42,465 nucleotides of DNA from ZLKRG08 sp046094385 (GTDB taxonomy: Bacteria > Actinomycetota > Actinomycetes > Nanopelagicales > Nanopelagicaceae), in contig JBJTHJ010000004.1 in the NCBI GenBank assembly GCA_046094385.1, positions 1 to 42,465 of the forward strand. Reading direction: 5' to 3'. The notes under the pieces were generated by a model. That model saw only the letters and a program-made list of their open reading frames with translations, had not been told where the DNA came from and did no database searches. A program made the position numbers and the translations under genes. Shown in pieces: positions 16,147-24,261 of this stretch (its first letter is position 1; each line of letters begins with the position of its first letter).

Positions 16147-17663
16147 TCAATTTAGCTGGAGAACTTGTTGGAAAAATTGATAGAGGCAGTGAGCTTTATC
16201 AGAGATTAAGCGCAGCTAGTATCCGGCTGGCGAAGAAGGACCCCTCGCTTTGGGGCGAAGCTGCGAAGGCTGAAGCCAGTATCCGGCTTAATTGGGTTGA
16301 CCTTCCCGAGAGCTCCCGCGAACTACTGCCGCAACTTGATTCCTTATCTGCCAAATTCCGTGGCCGAGAGGTGATTCTCTGTGGCATGGGCGGTTCATCG
16401 CTTGCACCAGAGGTGATTGCAGGAACCTTTAAACGACCAATCTTTATCTTTGACTTAACCGATCCCAATTACGCGGCGCATGCGCTAAATCGAAAGCTTG
16501 ATAACTCAGTGATTGTGGTGAGTTCTAAATCTGGCTCAACCATTGAAACTTCATCGCAGCGAGCGGTCTTGGAAAATGCACTTATCTTGCAAGGTTTAGA
16601 TCCAAAAGCCCACTTGATATTTGTAACTGATCCAGGTTCGCCACTTGATAACCAAGTGCGCACAGATGGATACCTAGTGGTGAATGCAGACCCCAATGTG
16701 GGGGGACGTTTCTCCGCCCTTACCGCATTTGGATTGGTTCCAGCTGCCTTGATGGGTGTGGATCCAACTTTACTTCTTGATAGCGCTGCAGCTCAAAGAG
16801 AGGAATTGGAAAAGCCAGAGAATGTGGCCGTTGATTTGGCATATTTGATCTTTACTCAAAGCGAGCAATTCATCGCTTTTGCGGATACTCCTTCCCTACC
16901 GGGACTCTCCGATTGGATAGAACAATTAATCGCAGAATCCACTGGAAAGGATGGCAAAGGTCGTTTGCCGGTAGTACTTGCAAATGCAAAAGATGCCACC
17001 GCTTCCGATCAACCTTTGATTACCTTTTCTGTTGGTGGAGCTTTGCAAGTGTTAGGCGAGCTGGGTGAACACTTCATAACTTGGGAGTGGGCCACAGCGC
17101 TACTTGGCGTTGCACTGGAAGTGGATCCCTTCAACCAACCAAATGTTACCGAGGCAAAAAACGCCACCTCGGCTCTATTATCTGAATGGAATAACCAACT
17201 GCCTGAAGTGAAATTAGGTCAGCAATTTGGCGCAATCTCCACTAATAATCAGGAATCTGTCGCTGCAGAGCTCTCCCAACTCTTAACTCAAAAATCAGCC
17301 TATCTTGCAATATTGGCCTACCTGGATCGACAGGAAGATCGCGACTTAATAGAACTTCGCCAAGTACTCGCAGAAAAGTGCGCCAAACCTGTGACCTTTG
17401 GTTGGGGACCTAGGTTTCAACATTCAACTGGGCAGTTCCATAAAGCAGGGCAACCAAATGGCTCATTCTTGATTATCACCGGCGAAGTTGATTCAGATTA
17501 TGAAATCCCAGGAAAGGAATTCTCCTTACAGACATTGGTGATGGCGCAAGCACTTGGTGAAGAGAGAGCGCTAACTGCAAGAAAATACCCGGTAAGTAGA
17601 TTACATCTACATAACCGGGTCTCTGGAATCAAAGAGCTGATTAAAGCCGCTAAAGAACTTTAA
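16143..17663 (+). CDS. pgi: Glucose-6-phosphate isomerase
   Basis: PGI interconverts glucose 6-phosphate and fructose 6-phosphate. The 506-residue protein is shorter than the roughly 550-residue E. coli type and resembles the PGI half of transaldolase-PGI fusions. Visible motifs are VILCGMGGSSLAPEVI (sugar-phosphate SIS domain), VVSSKSGSTIETSSQ (phosphate-binding loop), VGGRFSALTAFGLVPAAL, and the second half GWGPRFQHSTGQFHKAGQPNG. The start is GTG, overlapping the tal stop. The stop codon is embedded in TTAA, shared with the convergent rbpA stop. The usual neighbours zwf, opcA and pgl are not found after it. Confidence 0.93.
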   Translation: MINLAGELVGKIDRGSELYQRLSAASIRLAKKDPSLWGEAAKAEASIRLNWVDLPESSRELLPQLDSLSAKFRGREVILCGMGGSSLAPEVIAGTFKRPIFIFDLTDPNYAAHALNRKLDNSVIVVSSKSGSTIETSSQRAVLENALILQGLDPKAHLIFVTDPGSPLDNQVRTDGYLVVNADPNVGGRFSALTAFGLVPAALMGVDPTLLLDSAAAQREELEKPENVAVDLAYLIFTQSEQFIAFADTPSLPGLSDWIEQLIAESTGKDGKGRLPVVLANAKDATASDQPLITFSVGGALQVLGELGEHFITWEWATALLGVALEVDPFNQPNVTEAKNATSALLSEWNNQLPEVKLGQQFGAISTNNQESVAAELSQLLTQKSAYLAILAYLDRQEDRDLIELRQVLAEKCAKPVTFGWGPRFQHSTGQFHKAGQPNGSFLIITGEVDSDYEIPGKEFSLQTLVMAQALGEERALTARKYPVSRLHLHNRVSGIKELIKAAKEL

Positions 17664-18004
17664 TCGTCATCTCCACGTAATTTCTTAAGCGCATCTTCCA
17701 AAATCTTATTAGCTTCAGCTGCGGTACGACGCTCCTTGACGTAAGCCAAGTGCGTCTTGTAAGGCTCATTCTTAATAGGTGATGGTGGGTTCTTCTGATC
17801 TTGGCCAGCTGGAAAGCCACACTTTGGGCAATCCCACTCTTCGGGAACAACTACACCCTCTTCTTTGGCAAAGGATGGGCGCACTTCATGACTATTTGCG
17901 CACCAGAATGAGACTGTAAATCGTTCAATAGCTTCGCCACGTTCGGCCTCGCCCATCGGGCCAGCGCCAACGCGACTTCCGCGAATCGCACTTCCGCCTG
18001 CCAT
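17660..18004 (-). CDS. rbpA: RNA polymerase-binding protein RbpA
   Basis: RbpA binds sigma factor domain 2 and the RNA polymerase beta-prime subunit and stabilises open promoter complexes; it is restricted to actinobacteria. The 114-residue protein has the N-terminal AGGSAIRGSRVGAGPMGE tail, a zinc-ribbon with Cys35, His39, Cys59 and Cys62 (WCANSHE, CPKCGFPAG), and the C-terminal sigma-interaction helix THLAYVKERRTAAEANKIL. It lies 21 bp after secG, at the end of gap-pgk-tpiA-secG-rbpA. Its stop shares the TTAA palindrome with pgi. It is one of the strongest lineage markers in the window. Confidence 0.96.
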   Translation of the reverse strand: MAGGSAIRGSRVGAGPMGEAERGEAIERFTVSFWCANSHEVRPSFAKEEGVVVPEEWDCPKCGFPAGQDQKNPPSPIKNEPYKTHLAYVKERRTAAEANKILEDALKKLRGDDD

Positions 18005-18025
18005 CGCTTCCCCTTTACTCTCTAA

Positions 18026-18253
18026 CTACTTTAACAACAAACTTAACGCAATCACTGCAGCAAACCATACGCCGCCAACTACGATCGTAATCCGATCTAA
18101 ATTTCGCTCAACTACTGAGCTACCACCATATGTAGAAGAGATGCCACCACCGAATAGATCAGATAGGCCAGAACCTTTTCCCTTATGTAGCAAGACCAAG
18201 AGAATCATCAATACGCTGGTAACCACCAACAAGATCGAGAGCGCTAACTCCAC
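18026..18253 (-). CDS. secG: Preprotein translocase subunit SecG
   Basis: SecG is the small, non-essential subunit of the SecYEG protein export channel. I choose the GTG at 18253, which gives a 75-residue protein beginning (M)ELALSILLVVTSVL as family members do and places AGTAGG about 8 nt upstream; the GTG at 18262 would leave no spacer. Two membrane helices flank the conserved cytosolic loop LLHKGKGSGLSDLFGGG. The 95-bp gap after tpiA holds no clear terminator; TTGATT-N16-TAGAAA just upstream may be an internal promoter but is weak. Confidence 0.93.
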   Translation of the reverse strand: MELALSILLVVTSVLMILLVLLHKGKGSGLSDLFGGGISSTYGGSSVVERNLDRITIVVGGVWFAAVIALSLLLK

Positions 18254-18348
18254 GGACAACACCTACTTCTTTCTAGCTTAACTGCGCGAATAATCAATTT
18301 AGAGGGAGCCTTTTCATTGGCCCAAGGGCAGGATTCTATCGCCTTTAG

Positions 18349-19128
18349 CTACGCGTTAAGCGACGCATAAAACTTGGCAATTTTGGCGAATTCCTCAGGA
18401 TCCAGGCTTGCACCGCCGACCAGCGCGCCATCAACATCTGGCTGCTTCATAATCTCAACCACATTTGAAGATTTCACAGAACCTCCGTAGAGAATCCGAC
18501 ATTTCTCGGCAATCTCCTCCGAGCCTATTTCAGCCATCGCACCACGGATGGCTTGGCAGACCTCTTCTGCATCATCTGGAGTAGCGGTCTTTCCGGTACC
18601 GATCGCCCAGACAGGTTCATAGGCAATCACGATCTTTTTTAACTCCGGTTTATGAAAACCAGCTAAACCCGCCTTCACTTGAGCGATAACGTGTGCAACT
18701 TGATTGCCAGCTTCGCGAACTTCCAAGTCCTCGCCCACACAAAAAATCGGGATCAATTCATTTGCAAGTGCTGCTTTAATCTTGCGGTTGACCAACTGAT
18801 CGCTCTCATTATGAATTGAACGACGCTCTGAATGTCCCACAGTTACGTAGGTGCATCCCAATTTGGCGAGCATTGCTCCAGAGATATCTCCAGTGAAAGC
18901 ACCGCTAGTTTCAGGAGATAGATCTTGAGCGCCATATTGAAGCCGTAGCCGATCGCCATCTACCAATGTTTGAATAGATCTAATATCTGTAAATGGAGGC
19001 AGAATCGCCACATCGACGGCATCATAATCTTTATCATCCAGTGAGTAGACCAATTTCTGCGCAACTGCAATCGCTTCGAGATGATTTAGATTCATCTTCC
19101 AATTGCCTGCCATCAAAGGTTTGCGCAT
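18349..19128 (-). CDS. tpiA: Triosephosphate isomerase
   Basis: TpiA interconverts dihydroxyacetone phosphate and glyceraldehyde 3-phosphate. Two consecutive ATGs occur; the second (19128) has GGAGG at 4 nt, whereas the first leaves only 1 nt, so I use the second, giving 259 residues. The catalytic residues are Lys11 (AGNWKMN), His99 (TVGHSERR) and Glu171 (AYEPVWAIGTGKTA), and the phosphate-binding YGGSVK is present. It follows pgk by 22 bp in a gap-pgk-tpiA glycolytic operon. Confidence 0.97.
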   Translation of the reverse strand: MRKPLMAGNWKMNLNHLEAIAVAQKLVYSLDDKDYDAVDVAILPPFTDIRSIQTLVDGDRLRLQYGAQDLSPETSGAFTGDISGAMLAKLGCTYVTVGHSERRSIHNESDQLVNRKIKAALANELIPIFCVGEDLEVREAGNQVAHVIAQVKAGLAGFHKPELKKIVIAYEPVWAIGTGKTATPDDAEEVCQAIRGAMAEIGSEEIAEKCRILYGGSVKSSNVVEIMKQPDVDGALVGGASLDPEEFAKIAKFYASLNA

Positions 19129-19153
19129 CATTCCTCCATCATTTCATGCTTTG

Positions 19154-20347
19154 CTAAAAACCCAGTGCTTTTAACCCTGGTAGTTCTTTGCCTTCTAGAT
19201 ACTCTAGGGAAGCGCCGCCACCGGTTGAGATATAACCGAATTGATCATCTTTAAAGCCTAATTTGCGAACTGCAGCTGCTGAGTCGCCGCCACCTACAAC
19301 GGAAATCCCTTGAACTTTAGTCAAAGCCTGCGCGATCACCTTGGTGCCATTTGCAAAGTTCGGGAACTCGAATACCCCCATCGGGCCATTCCAAAAGACG
19401 GTCTGGCACTTAGCGATTGCTTCCGCAAAAACTTTGGCAGATTCAGGGCCAATATCCAATCCAATTTGATCTGCTGGAATCTCTGATGAGCTTACCTTTG
19501 TTGGTTTGGCGTCGATAGAGAATTCAGGAGCCACCACGATATCTGTGGGTAGCAATAGTTTGACGCCATTTCTTTCTGCAGTCGCCATCAGACCTTTAAC
19601 AGTATCTACCATCTCATCTTCACAGAGTGATTTGCCTACCTCTTTGCCTTGCGCTTTTAAGAAGGTAAAGAGCATGCCGCCACCAATTGCGATTACATCT
19701 ACCTTGTTAAGCAGGTTCTCGATGACTGCCAATTTATCTGAAACTTTAGCGCCACCTAAAACCACACCATAGGGGCGAACCGGATTCTCAGTTAATTTCT
19801 TCAGAACCTCTACCTCTGCGCTTACTAAAAGCCCAGGCGCGCTAGGTAGCAACTTTGGTAGGTCATAAACAGAGGCATGCTTTCGATGTACTGCACCAAA
19901 ACCATCACCTACATAGAGATCGGCAAGCCCAGCCAATTCCTTTGCAAACTGGATCCGCTGACCTTCATCTTTAGAGGTCTCCGCCATCTCATAGCGAATA
20001 TTTTCAAGTAAGAGGATCTCGCCAGACTTTAATGATTTAGCGGTTGCTTTGACTACTTCATCTATGACCGAGGGGGTCGATTGAAACTTTATCGAAACTC
20101 CAAGTAACTCTCCTAGCCTTTGTGCGACTGGAGCAAGCGAAAGTTCTGGCTTAGCCTCACCTTTTGGTCGCCCCAAATGTGCAGCAATTACTAGCGCAGC
20201 GCCTCTTTGCAGAAGAGTTTTTATAGTTGGAAGAGAGGCACGTATTCGACCATCGTCTGTAATTACGCCATCTTTCAACGGCACATTCAAATCACATCTT
20301 AAGAAGACGCGTTTACCTTCAACTACAAATGTTGAGAGATCTTGCAT
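19154..20347 (-). CDS. pgk: Phosphoglycerate kinase
   Basis: PGK transfers phosphate from 1,3-bisphosphoglycerate to ADP in glycolysis and works in reverse in gluconeogenesis. The 397-residue protein has the N-terminal substrate site (VFLRCDLNVPL), the AAHLGRPKG loop, the hinge-region GGAKVSDKLAVIENLL, and the nucleotide-domain motifs GLDIGPES, WNGPMGVFE and VGGGDSAAAV. Its ATG is 3 bp downstream of the gap stop, so it is co-translated with gap. Length and motifs are normal. Confidence 0.97.
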   Translation of the reverse strand: MQDLSTFVVEGKRVFLRCDLNVPLKDGVITDDGRIRASLPTIKTLLQRGAALVIAAHLGRPKGEAKPELSLAPVAQRLGELLGVSIKFQSTPSVIDEVVKATAKSLKSGEILLLENIRYEMAETSKDEGQRIQFAKELAGLADLYVGDGFGAVHRKHASVYDLPKLLPSAPGLLVSAEVEVLKKLTENPVRPYGVVLGGAKVSDKLAVIENLLNKVDVIAIGGGMLFTFLKAQGKEVGKSLCEDEMVDTVKGLMATAERNGVKLLLPTDIVVAPEFSIDAKPTKVSSSEIPADQIGLDIGPESAKVFAEAIAKCQTVFWNGPMGVFEFPNFANGTKVIAQALTKVQGISVVGGGDSAAAVRKLGFKDDQFGYISTGGGASLEYLEGKELPGLKALGF

Positions 20348-20350
20348 CCG

Positions 20351-21352
20351 TTAGAGGCTCTTGCCGACTAGGCCAATTAGATCGACTAGGCGATTTGAGT
20401 AGCCCCATTCGTTGTCATACCAAGAGGCCACTTTTACAGTGGAGCCGATAGCTTTGGTAAGACCTGCATCAAAAATTGATGAGTGTGGATCGGTCACAAT
20501 ATCAGAAGAGACAATTGGATCCTCGGTGTAATACATGATTCCCTTTAGTGGACCTTCGGCAGCTCTCTTCATCGCAGCATTGATCTCTGCGACAGTTACC
20601 TCTTTGGCAAGTTCCACAGTCAGATCTGTGATTGATCCAGTAGGAACTGGCACGCGCAAGGCATAACCATCCAACTTACCCTTTAGCTCTGGAAGTACCA
20701 ATGAGATCGCCTTAGCTGCACCAGTTGAAGTTGGGATGATGTTGGTAGCTGCAGCACGCGCACGACGGAGATCCTTATGTGGGAAATCCAAGATCACTTG
20801 GTCGTTGGTGTAAGCGTGAACTGTGGTCATAAGACCACGCAAGATTCCGAACTCCTCATGGAGAACCTTTGCAAATGGCGCTAAGCAATTGGTAGTGCAA
20901 GATGCATTGGAGATGATGTGATGCTTTGCTGGGTCATATGATTTATCGTTAACGCCCATCACGATGGTGATATCTTCATCAGTAGAAGGTGCCGAGATTA
21001 TTACCTTCTTTGCGCCAGCTTGAATGTGCTTGGCGGCATCAGATGCCTTTGTGAAAATTCCGGTTGATTCGATCACTACTTGCGCGCCGACAGCAGCCCA
21101 ACCAAGCGCTGCTGGATCACGTTCTGCAAATACCTTGATGTTCTTGCCACCGACGGTGATTGAGCCTTCGCCAGCTGAGACTTCAACTGGTAGTCGTCCC
21201 AGGATTGAGTCATATTTGAGTAGGTGCGCCAAAGTCGAAGTAGGCGTTAAATCATTGATTCCGACGATTTCAATATTAGGGTTATTGAGCGCTGCTCGAA
21301 AGAAGTTACGTCCGATACGACCAAAACCATTAATTCCAACTTTGATTGTCAT
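20351..21352 (-). CDS. gap: Glyceraldehyde-3-phosphate dehydrogenase, type I
   Basis: GAPDH oxidises glyceraldehyde 3-phosphate with NAD to 1,3-bisphosphoglycerate. I start at the ATG giving MTIKVGINGFGRIGRN (21352), which has GAAAGG 7 nt upstream and the family N-terminus; an in-frame ATG 15 codons earlier lies inside the terminator hairpin region and adds non-conserved sequence. The 333-residue protein has the catalytic cysteine in SNASCTTNCLAP and an Asp in VGINDLT at the position expected for NAD preference. The 3' neighbour pgk is 3 bp away. A transcription-terminator-like hairpin ends only 18 bp before its start. Confidence 0.96.
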   Translation of the reverse strand: MTIKVGINGFGRIGRNFFRAALNNPNIEIVGINDLTPTSTLAHLLKYDSILGRLPVEVSAGEGSITVGGKNIKVFAERDPAALGWAAVGAQVVIESTGIFTKASDAAKHIQAGAKKVIISAPSTDEDITIVMGVNDKSYDPAKHHIISNASCTTNCLAPFAKVLHEEFGILRGLMTTVHAYTNDQVILDFPHKDLRRARAAATNIIPTSTGAAKAISLVLPELKGKLDGYALRVPVPTGSITDLTVELAKEVTVAEINAAMKRAAEGPLKGIMYYTEDPIVSSDIVTDPHSSIFDAGLTKAIGSTVKVASWYDNEWGYSNRLVDLIGLVGKSL

Positions 21353-21370
21353 TGCATGACCTTTCACATG

Positions 21371-21404
21371 AAAAAACCCAGCATGGGTAATCCACAACGC
21401 TGGG
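21371..21404 (-). terminator. Terminator-like hairpin between whiA and gap
   Basis: On the minus strand CCCAGC (21404-21399) pairs with GCTGGG (21382-21377) around a 16-nt loop and is followed by six T (21376-21371). Immediately upstream are two further small hairpins, TAGCCT-N6-AGGCTA and GGGG-CATA-CCCC. The latter shares its CCCC with the terminator stem, so the two cannot form together. It probably terminates the coaE-uvr-whiA transcript, but it also sits in the leader of gap. Confidence 0.65.
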
Positions 21405-21414
21405 GTATGCCCCT

Positions 21415-21420
21415 AGCCTA
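21415..21420 (-). promoter_or_regulatory. Possible -10 element for gap operon
   Basis: TAGGCT on the minus strand lies just after the whiA stop. A transcript starting about 7 nt downstream would carry the terminator-like hairpin near its 5' end, followed by the gap ribosome-binding site. No clear -35 is present. The call rests only on resemblance to TAGRNT elements elsewhere in this window. Confidence 0.3.
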
Positions 21421-21435
21421 TCGCAAGGCTAGAAG

Positions 21436-22413
21436 TTAATTGAGCAGATCGGGCGATAAACCTGCTTCAGTATCAGGAATTCCAAGCTCTGCTGCACGCT
21501 TATCGGCCATCGCAAGGAGTCTTCGGATACGACCGGCTATTGCATCTTTGGTCATCGGCGGAGTTGCAAGGGAACCCAATTCTTCTAAAGATGCTTGACC
21601 ATGATTGATACGAAGTTCTCCAGCCTCTTTCAAGTGATCTGGGATGGTATCCCCAAGAATTTCCATTGCTCTCTGAACTCGCGCAGATGCGGCAACTGCT
21701 GCACGCGCACTACGGCGCAAGTTGGCATCATCAAAATTCGCTAAACGATTTGCAGTTGCTCGCACTTCACGTCGCATGCGACGCTCTTCCCAAGCCATTA
21801 CTGATTCGTGTGCACCAAACCTAGTAAGTAACGCACCAATTGCATCACCGTCTCTGATTACTACGCGATCAACACCACGCACTTCGCGTGCTTTTGCAGT
21901 TATCCCTAGCCGTCTGGCCGCGCCAACTAAAGCTAGAGCCGCTTCTGGGCCAGGACAAGTGATTTCAAGTGATGATGATCTGCCGGGTTCGGTAAGTGAG
22001 CCATGTGCGATAAAAGCACCACGCCATGCAGATTCTGCATCGCAGATCGGACCATTTACAACTTGAGGAGGCAATCCACGAATGGGTCGATTATGTGAAT
22101 CCACCAAACCAGTTTGGCGGGCCAGAGCTTCACCATCTTCGATTACTCGGATTACATAACGTGATCCCTTACGAATTCCTGATGAAGAGATCACCGCCAA
22201 ATCTGAGTTATGGCCATATAAATCAGAGATATCTTTGCGCAAACGTCTGGCACTTTGCGCGGCATCCAATTCCACTTCAACTACGATCTTTCCAGCTGCG
22301 ATATGTAATCCGCCTGCAAATCGAACCAGCGCAGAGACCTCTGCCTTTCTACAGCAGGGTTTGGTGATTGGAAGACGAGTGAGTTCGTCCTTAACACTTG
22401 CAGTCATAGCCAT
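21436..22413 (-). CDS. whiA: WhiA, DNA-binding regulator of cell division/sporulation
   Basis: WhiA combines a degenerate LAGLIDADG homing-endonuclease fold with a C-terminal helix-turn-helix. In Streptomyces it regulates division genes, and in other Gram-positives it affects division and metabolism. I start at ATG 22413 (MAMTASVKDEL), matching known N-termini and giving 325 residues; an ATG at 22434 would add seven residues and overlap yvcK. Motifs include CCRKAEVSALVRFAGGLHI and the C-terminal GELRINHGQASLEELGSLA with TKDAIAGRIRRLLAMAD. It is the last gene of rapZ-yvcK-whiA. The organism suggested here is not a sporulator, so a division or metabolic role is more likely. Confidence 0.93.
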   Translation of the reverse strand: MAMTASVKDELTRLPITKPCCRKAEVSALVRFAGGLHIAAGKIVVEVELDAAQSARRLRKDISDLYGHNSDLAVISSSGIRKGSRYVIRVIEDGEALARQTGLVDSHNRPIRGLPPQVVNGPICDAESAWRGAFIAHGSLTEPGRSSSLEITCPGPEAALALVGAARRLGITAKAREVRGVDRVVIRDGDAIGALLTRFGAHESVMAWEERRMRREVRATANRLANFDDANLRRSARAAVAASARVQRAMEILGDTIPDHLKEAGELRINHGQASLEELGSLATPPMTKDAIAGRIRRLLAMADKRAAELGIPDTEAGLSPDLLN

Positions 22414-22420
22414 ATTGCCG

Positions 22421-23386
22421 TTATTCAACACCATTTCGCTCGAAAATGTGTCGGAATTGCAAACTTAATTTAGAGACATCATGGTGAATCGCACCTGGGG
22501 ATCTGCGCAAATCCGCAAGGATTAGTTCTCCACCAAAACCTTCAACCATTGCTTCAAGGTTCTTATGATTTTTAATGCCAGAGCCATCGGCAATCACGAA
22601 GTCGAAACGAAGCGAAGGCGCATAATCATGGAGTAATTCCAGATGCTCTTGCGGTGTGTAACCTGCAAATTCATCACCCCCAACCGATGGATCGGCATCT
22701 AAATTCAAGAGAATTATCTTCTTGGCTTTTGTGGAGGTTAAAGCATCGCGTTGTGCTGGCACCATCAGATGCGGTAGCACGCTGGTAAGCCAAGAGCCTG
22801 GCCCCATTGTTATGAAATCTGCATCCGAGATCGCACGGAGCGCTTCTGGTCTTGCTATTGGGTTCTCAGGGATTATCCGAATGGATTCCAAGCGACCTTT
22901 GGCAGTTGCCACCTCTTTCTGACCACGAATCACAATTCGACCAACGGTGGTTTGAAAGGTGCCTTCAATATCAAGCGGCGTTGCGGCCATCGGCAATACT
23001 CTGCCAACTACTCTAAGTAGCGAACCAACTCGATCAAGCCCTGAAACAAAATCTCCATCGCGATCCCAGAGCGCAGCTAGTAACAGATTGCCAACGGTAT
23101 GTTGATTTAAATGGCCTTCGCTGGTGAAGCGATACTGCAATATCTCCGCCCAACTGCGCCCCCAGTCATCATCAGAACAGAGCGCGGTAAGCGCCATTCT
23201 CAAATCACCAGGTGGCAAAATTTCAAACTCTTCCCGAAGTCTTCCAGAAGATCCACCGTTATCAGCAACGGTGACAATTGCTGTGATCTGGTGAGTGATG
23301 GTGCGTAATGAACTCAAGGTTGCGGCCAATCCGTGGCCACCACCTAGCGCAACTACCTTAGGAGTTGAGAAATCTAATTGCCTCAT
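22421..23386 (-). CDS. yvcK: YvcK/GlmR-type gluconeogenesis factor (CofD-like)
   Basis: YvcK family proteins bind UDP-N-acetylglucosamine and link central carbon flow to cell-wall precursor synthesis. The 321-residue protein has the N-terminal VVALGGGHGLAATLSSLR loop, TVADNGGSSGRLREEF, LPPGDLRMALTAL, the NLLLAAL segment and the TMGPGSWLTSVLPHL motif, all diagnostic. It overlaps rapZ by 4 bp (ATGA) and is followed 7 bp later by whiA. The rapZ-yvcK-whiA trio is conserved across Gram-positive bacteria, which strengthens the call. Confidence 0.94.
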   Translation of the reverse strand: MRQLDFSTPKVVALGGGHGLAATLSSLRTITHQITAIVTVADNGGSSGRLREEFEILPPGDLRMALTALCSDDDWGRSWAEILQYRFTSEGHLNQHTVGNLLLAALWDRDGDFVSGLDRVGSLLRVVGRVLPMAATPLDIEGTFQTTVGRIVIRGQKEVATAKGRLESIRIIPENPIARPEALRAISDADFITMGPGSWLTSVLPHLMVPAQRDALTSTKAKKIILLNLDADPSVGGDEFAGYTPQEHLELLHDYAPSLRFDFVIADGSGIKNHKNLEAMVEGFGGELILADLRRSPGAIHHDVSKLSLQFRHIFERNGVE

Positions 23387-24240
23387 TCCCTACCTACATC
23401 ACGGTGTACCGCATGCGCTTCAATCAAAATCTCATCTTTGCTGCCACTTAACTTTCTAGCTAACTCCTCCGCCACCGCCACGCTTCGGTGTTTGCCGCCA
23501 GTGCAGCCCACCGCCAAAGTCAGATATTTCTTGCCTTCGCGGAAAAAACCGGCGCTCATGGTTTGCAATAGCGTTGCATAATTCTCGATCACCGCTTTGA
23601 CGCCCTCTTGTGACAGAACGTACTGGCTAACTTCATTGCTCTGTCCAGTCTTGGGGCGAAGCTCTGCTACCCAATGGGGATTTGGAATAAATCTACAATC
23701 CAAAACCAAATCTGCATCTACCGGAATTCCGTATTTGTAGCCAAAGCTCAAGACATTGATCCGTACCCCAGCCGCACCATCGCTTTTGAAGAATTCGATG
23801 ATTCGTTTCTCTAGTTGATGAACATTTAGATTACTTGTATCAATAACCTGATCAGCATCTGCACGTAGCTCTTCAAGTCGTTCTCGCTCCTTGGAAATCC
23901 CATCGACAATTCGACCTGCTCCCTGCAGCGGATGTGGACGGCGTGTTGATTCAAAGCGCTGCACCAAAGCTTGATCAGAGGCATCCAAGAACAACAACCG
24001 ATAATTGGCACCGGCACTCTTAAGATTCTTTATTGCGCTACTTAAATCATCAAAGTATTTACCAGCCCGCACATCTACGACCGCGGCAATCTTCGGGGCA
24101 TCTGCGGTATTGAATAGATCTAATACCAGCGCAGGTGGAAGGTTATCGACCACATACCAACCGGAATCTTCCAGCGCATGCGCGACGGTTGAGCGCCCAG
24201 CTCCGGACATTCCCGTAATCAACAAAAGTTCGTGGCTCAC
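23383..24240 (-). CDS. rapZ: RapZ/YvcJ nucleotide-binding protein
   Basis: RapZ in E. coli senses glucosamine 6-phosphate and guides RNase E to a small RNA; the Gram-positive homologue YvcJ is a nucleotide-binding protein of less certain role. The 285-residue protein has Walker A GMSGAGRST at residues 9-17, VVDNLPPAL, and the C-terminal domain motifs VLSFGYKYGIPVDADLVLDC RFIPNPHW and AVGCTGGKHRSVAVAE. The start is GTG with AGGA about 10 nt upstream, 21 bp after uvrC. No RNase E-type small RNA target can be recognised here. Confidence 0.93.
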   Translation of the reverse strand: MSHELLLITGMSGAGRSTVAHALEDSGWYVVDNLPPALVLDLFNTADAPKIAAVVDVRAGKYFDDLSSAIKNLKSAGANYRLLFLDASDQALVQRFESTRRPHPLQGAGRIVDGISKERERLEELRADADQVIDTSNLNVHQLEKRIIEFFKSDGAAGVRINVLSFGYKYGIPVDADLVLDCRFIPNPHWVAELRPKTGQSNEVSQYVLSQEGVKAVIENYATLLQTMSAGFFREGKKYLTLAVGCTGGKHRSVAVAEELARKLSGSKDEILIEAHAVHRDVGRE

Positions 24241-24261
24241 GCTGTTATCTTCCTAGACCTG

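Noticed and set aside
18254..18348. Terminator or small RNA gene in the tpiA-secG gap
   Set aside because: Only a 4-bp GCCC-TT-GGGC stem is present and there is no U-tract; too weak to call.
21353..21397. Upstream ATG extending gap by 15 residues
   Set aside because: The extension (MWITHAGFFHVKGHA) is encoded by the terminator-hairpin region and is not conserved; the downstream ATG has the better ribosome-binding site.
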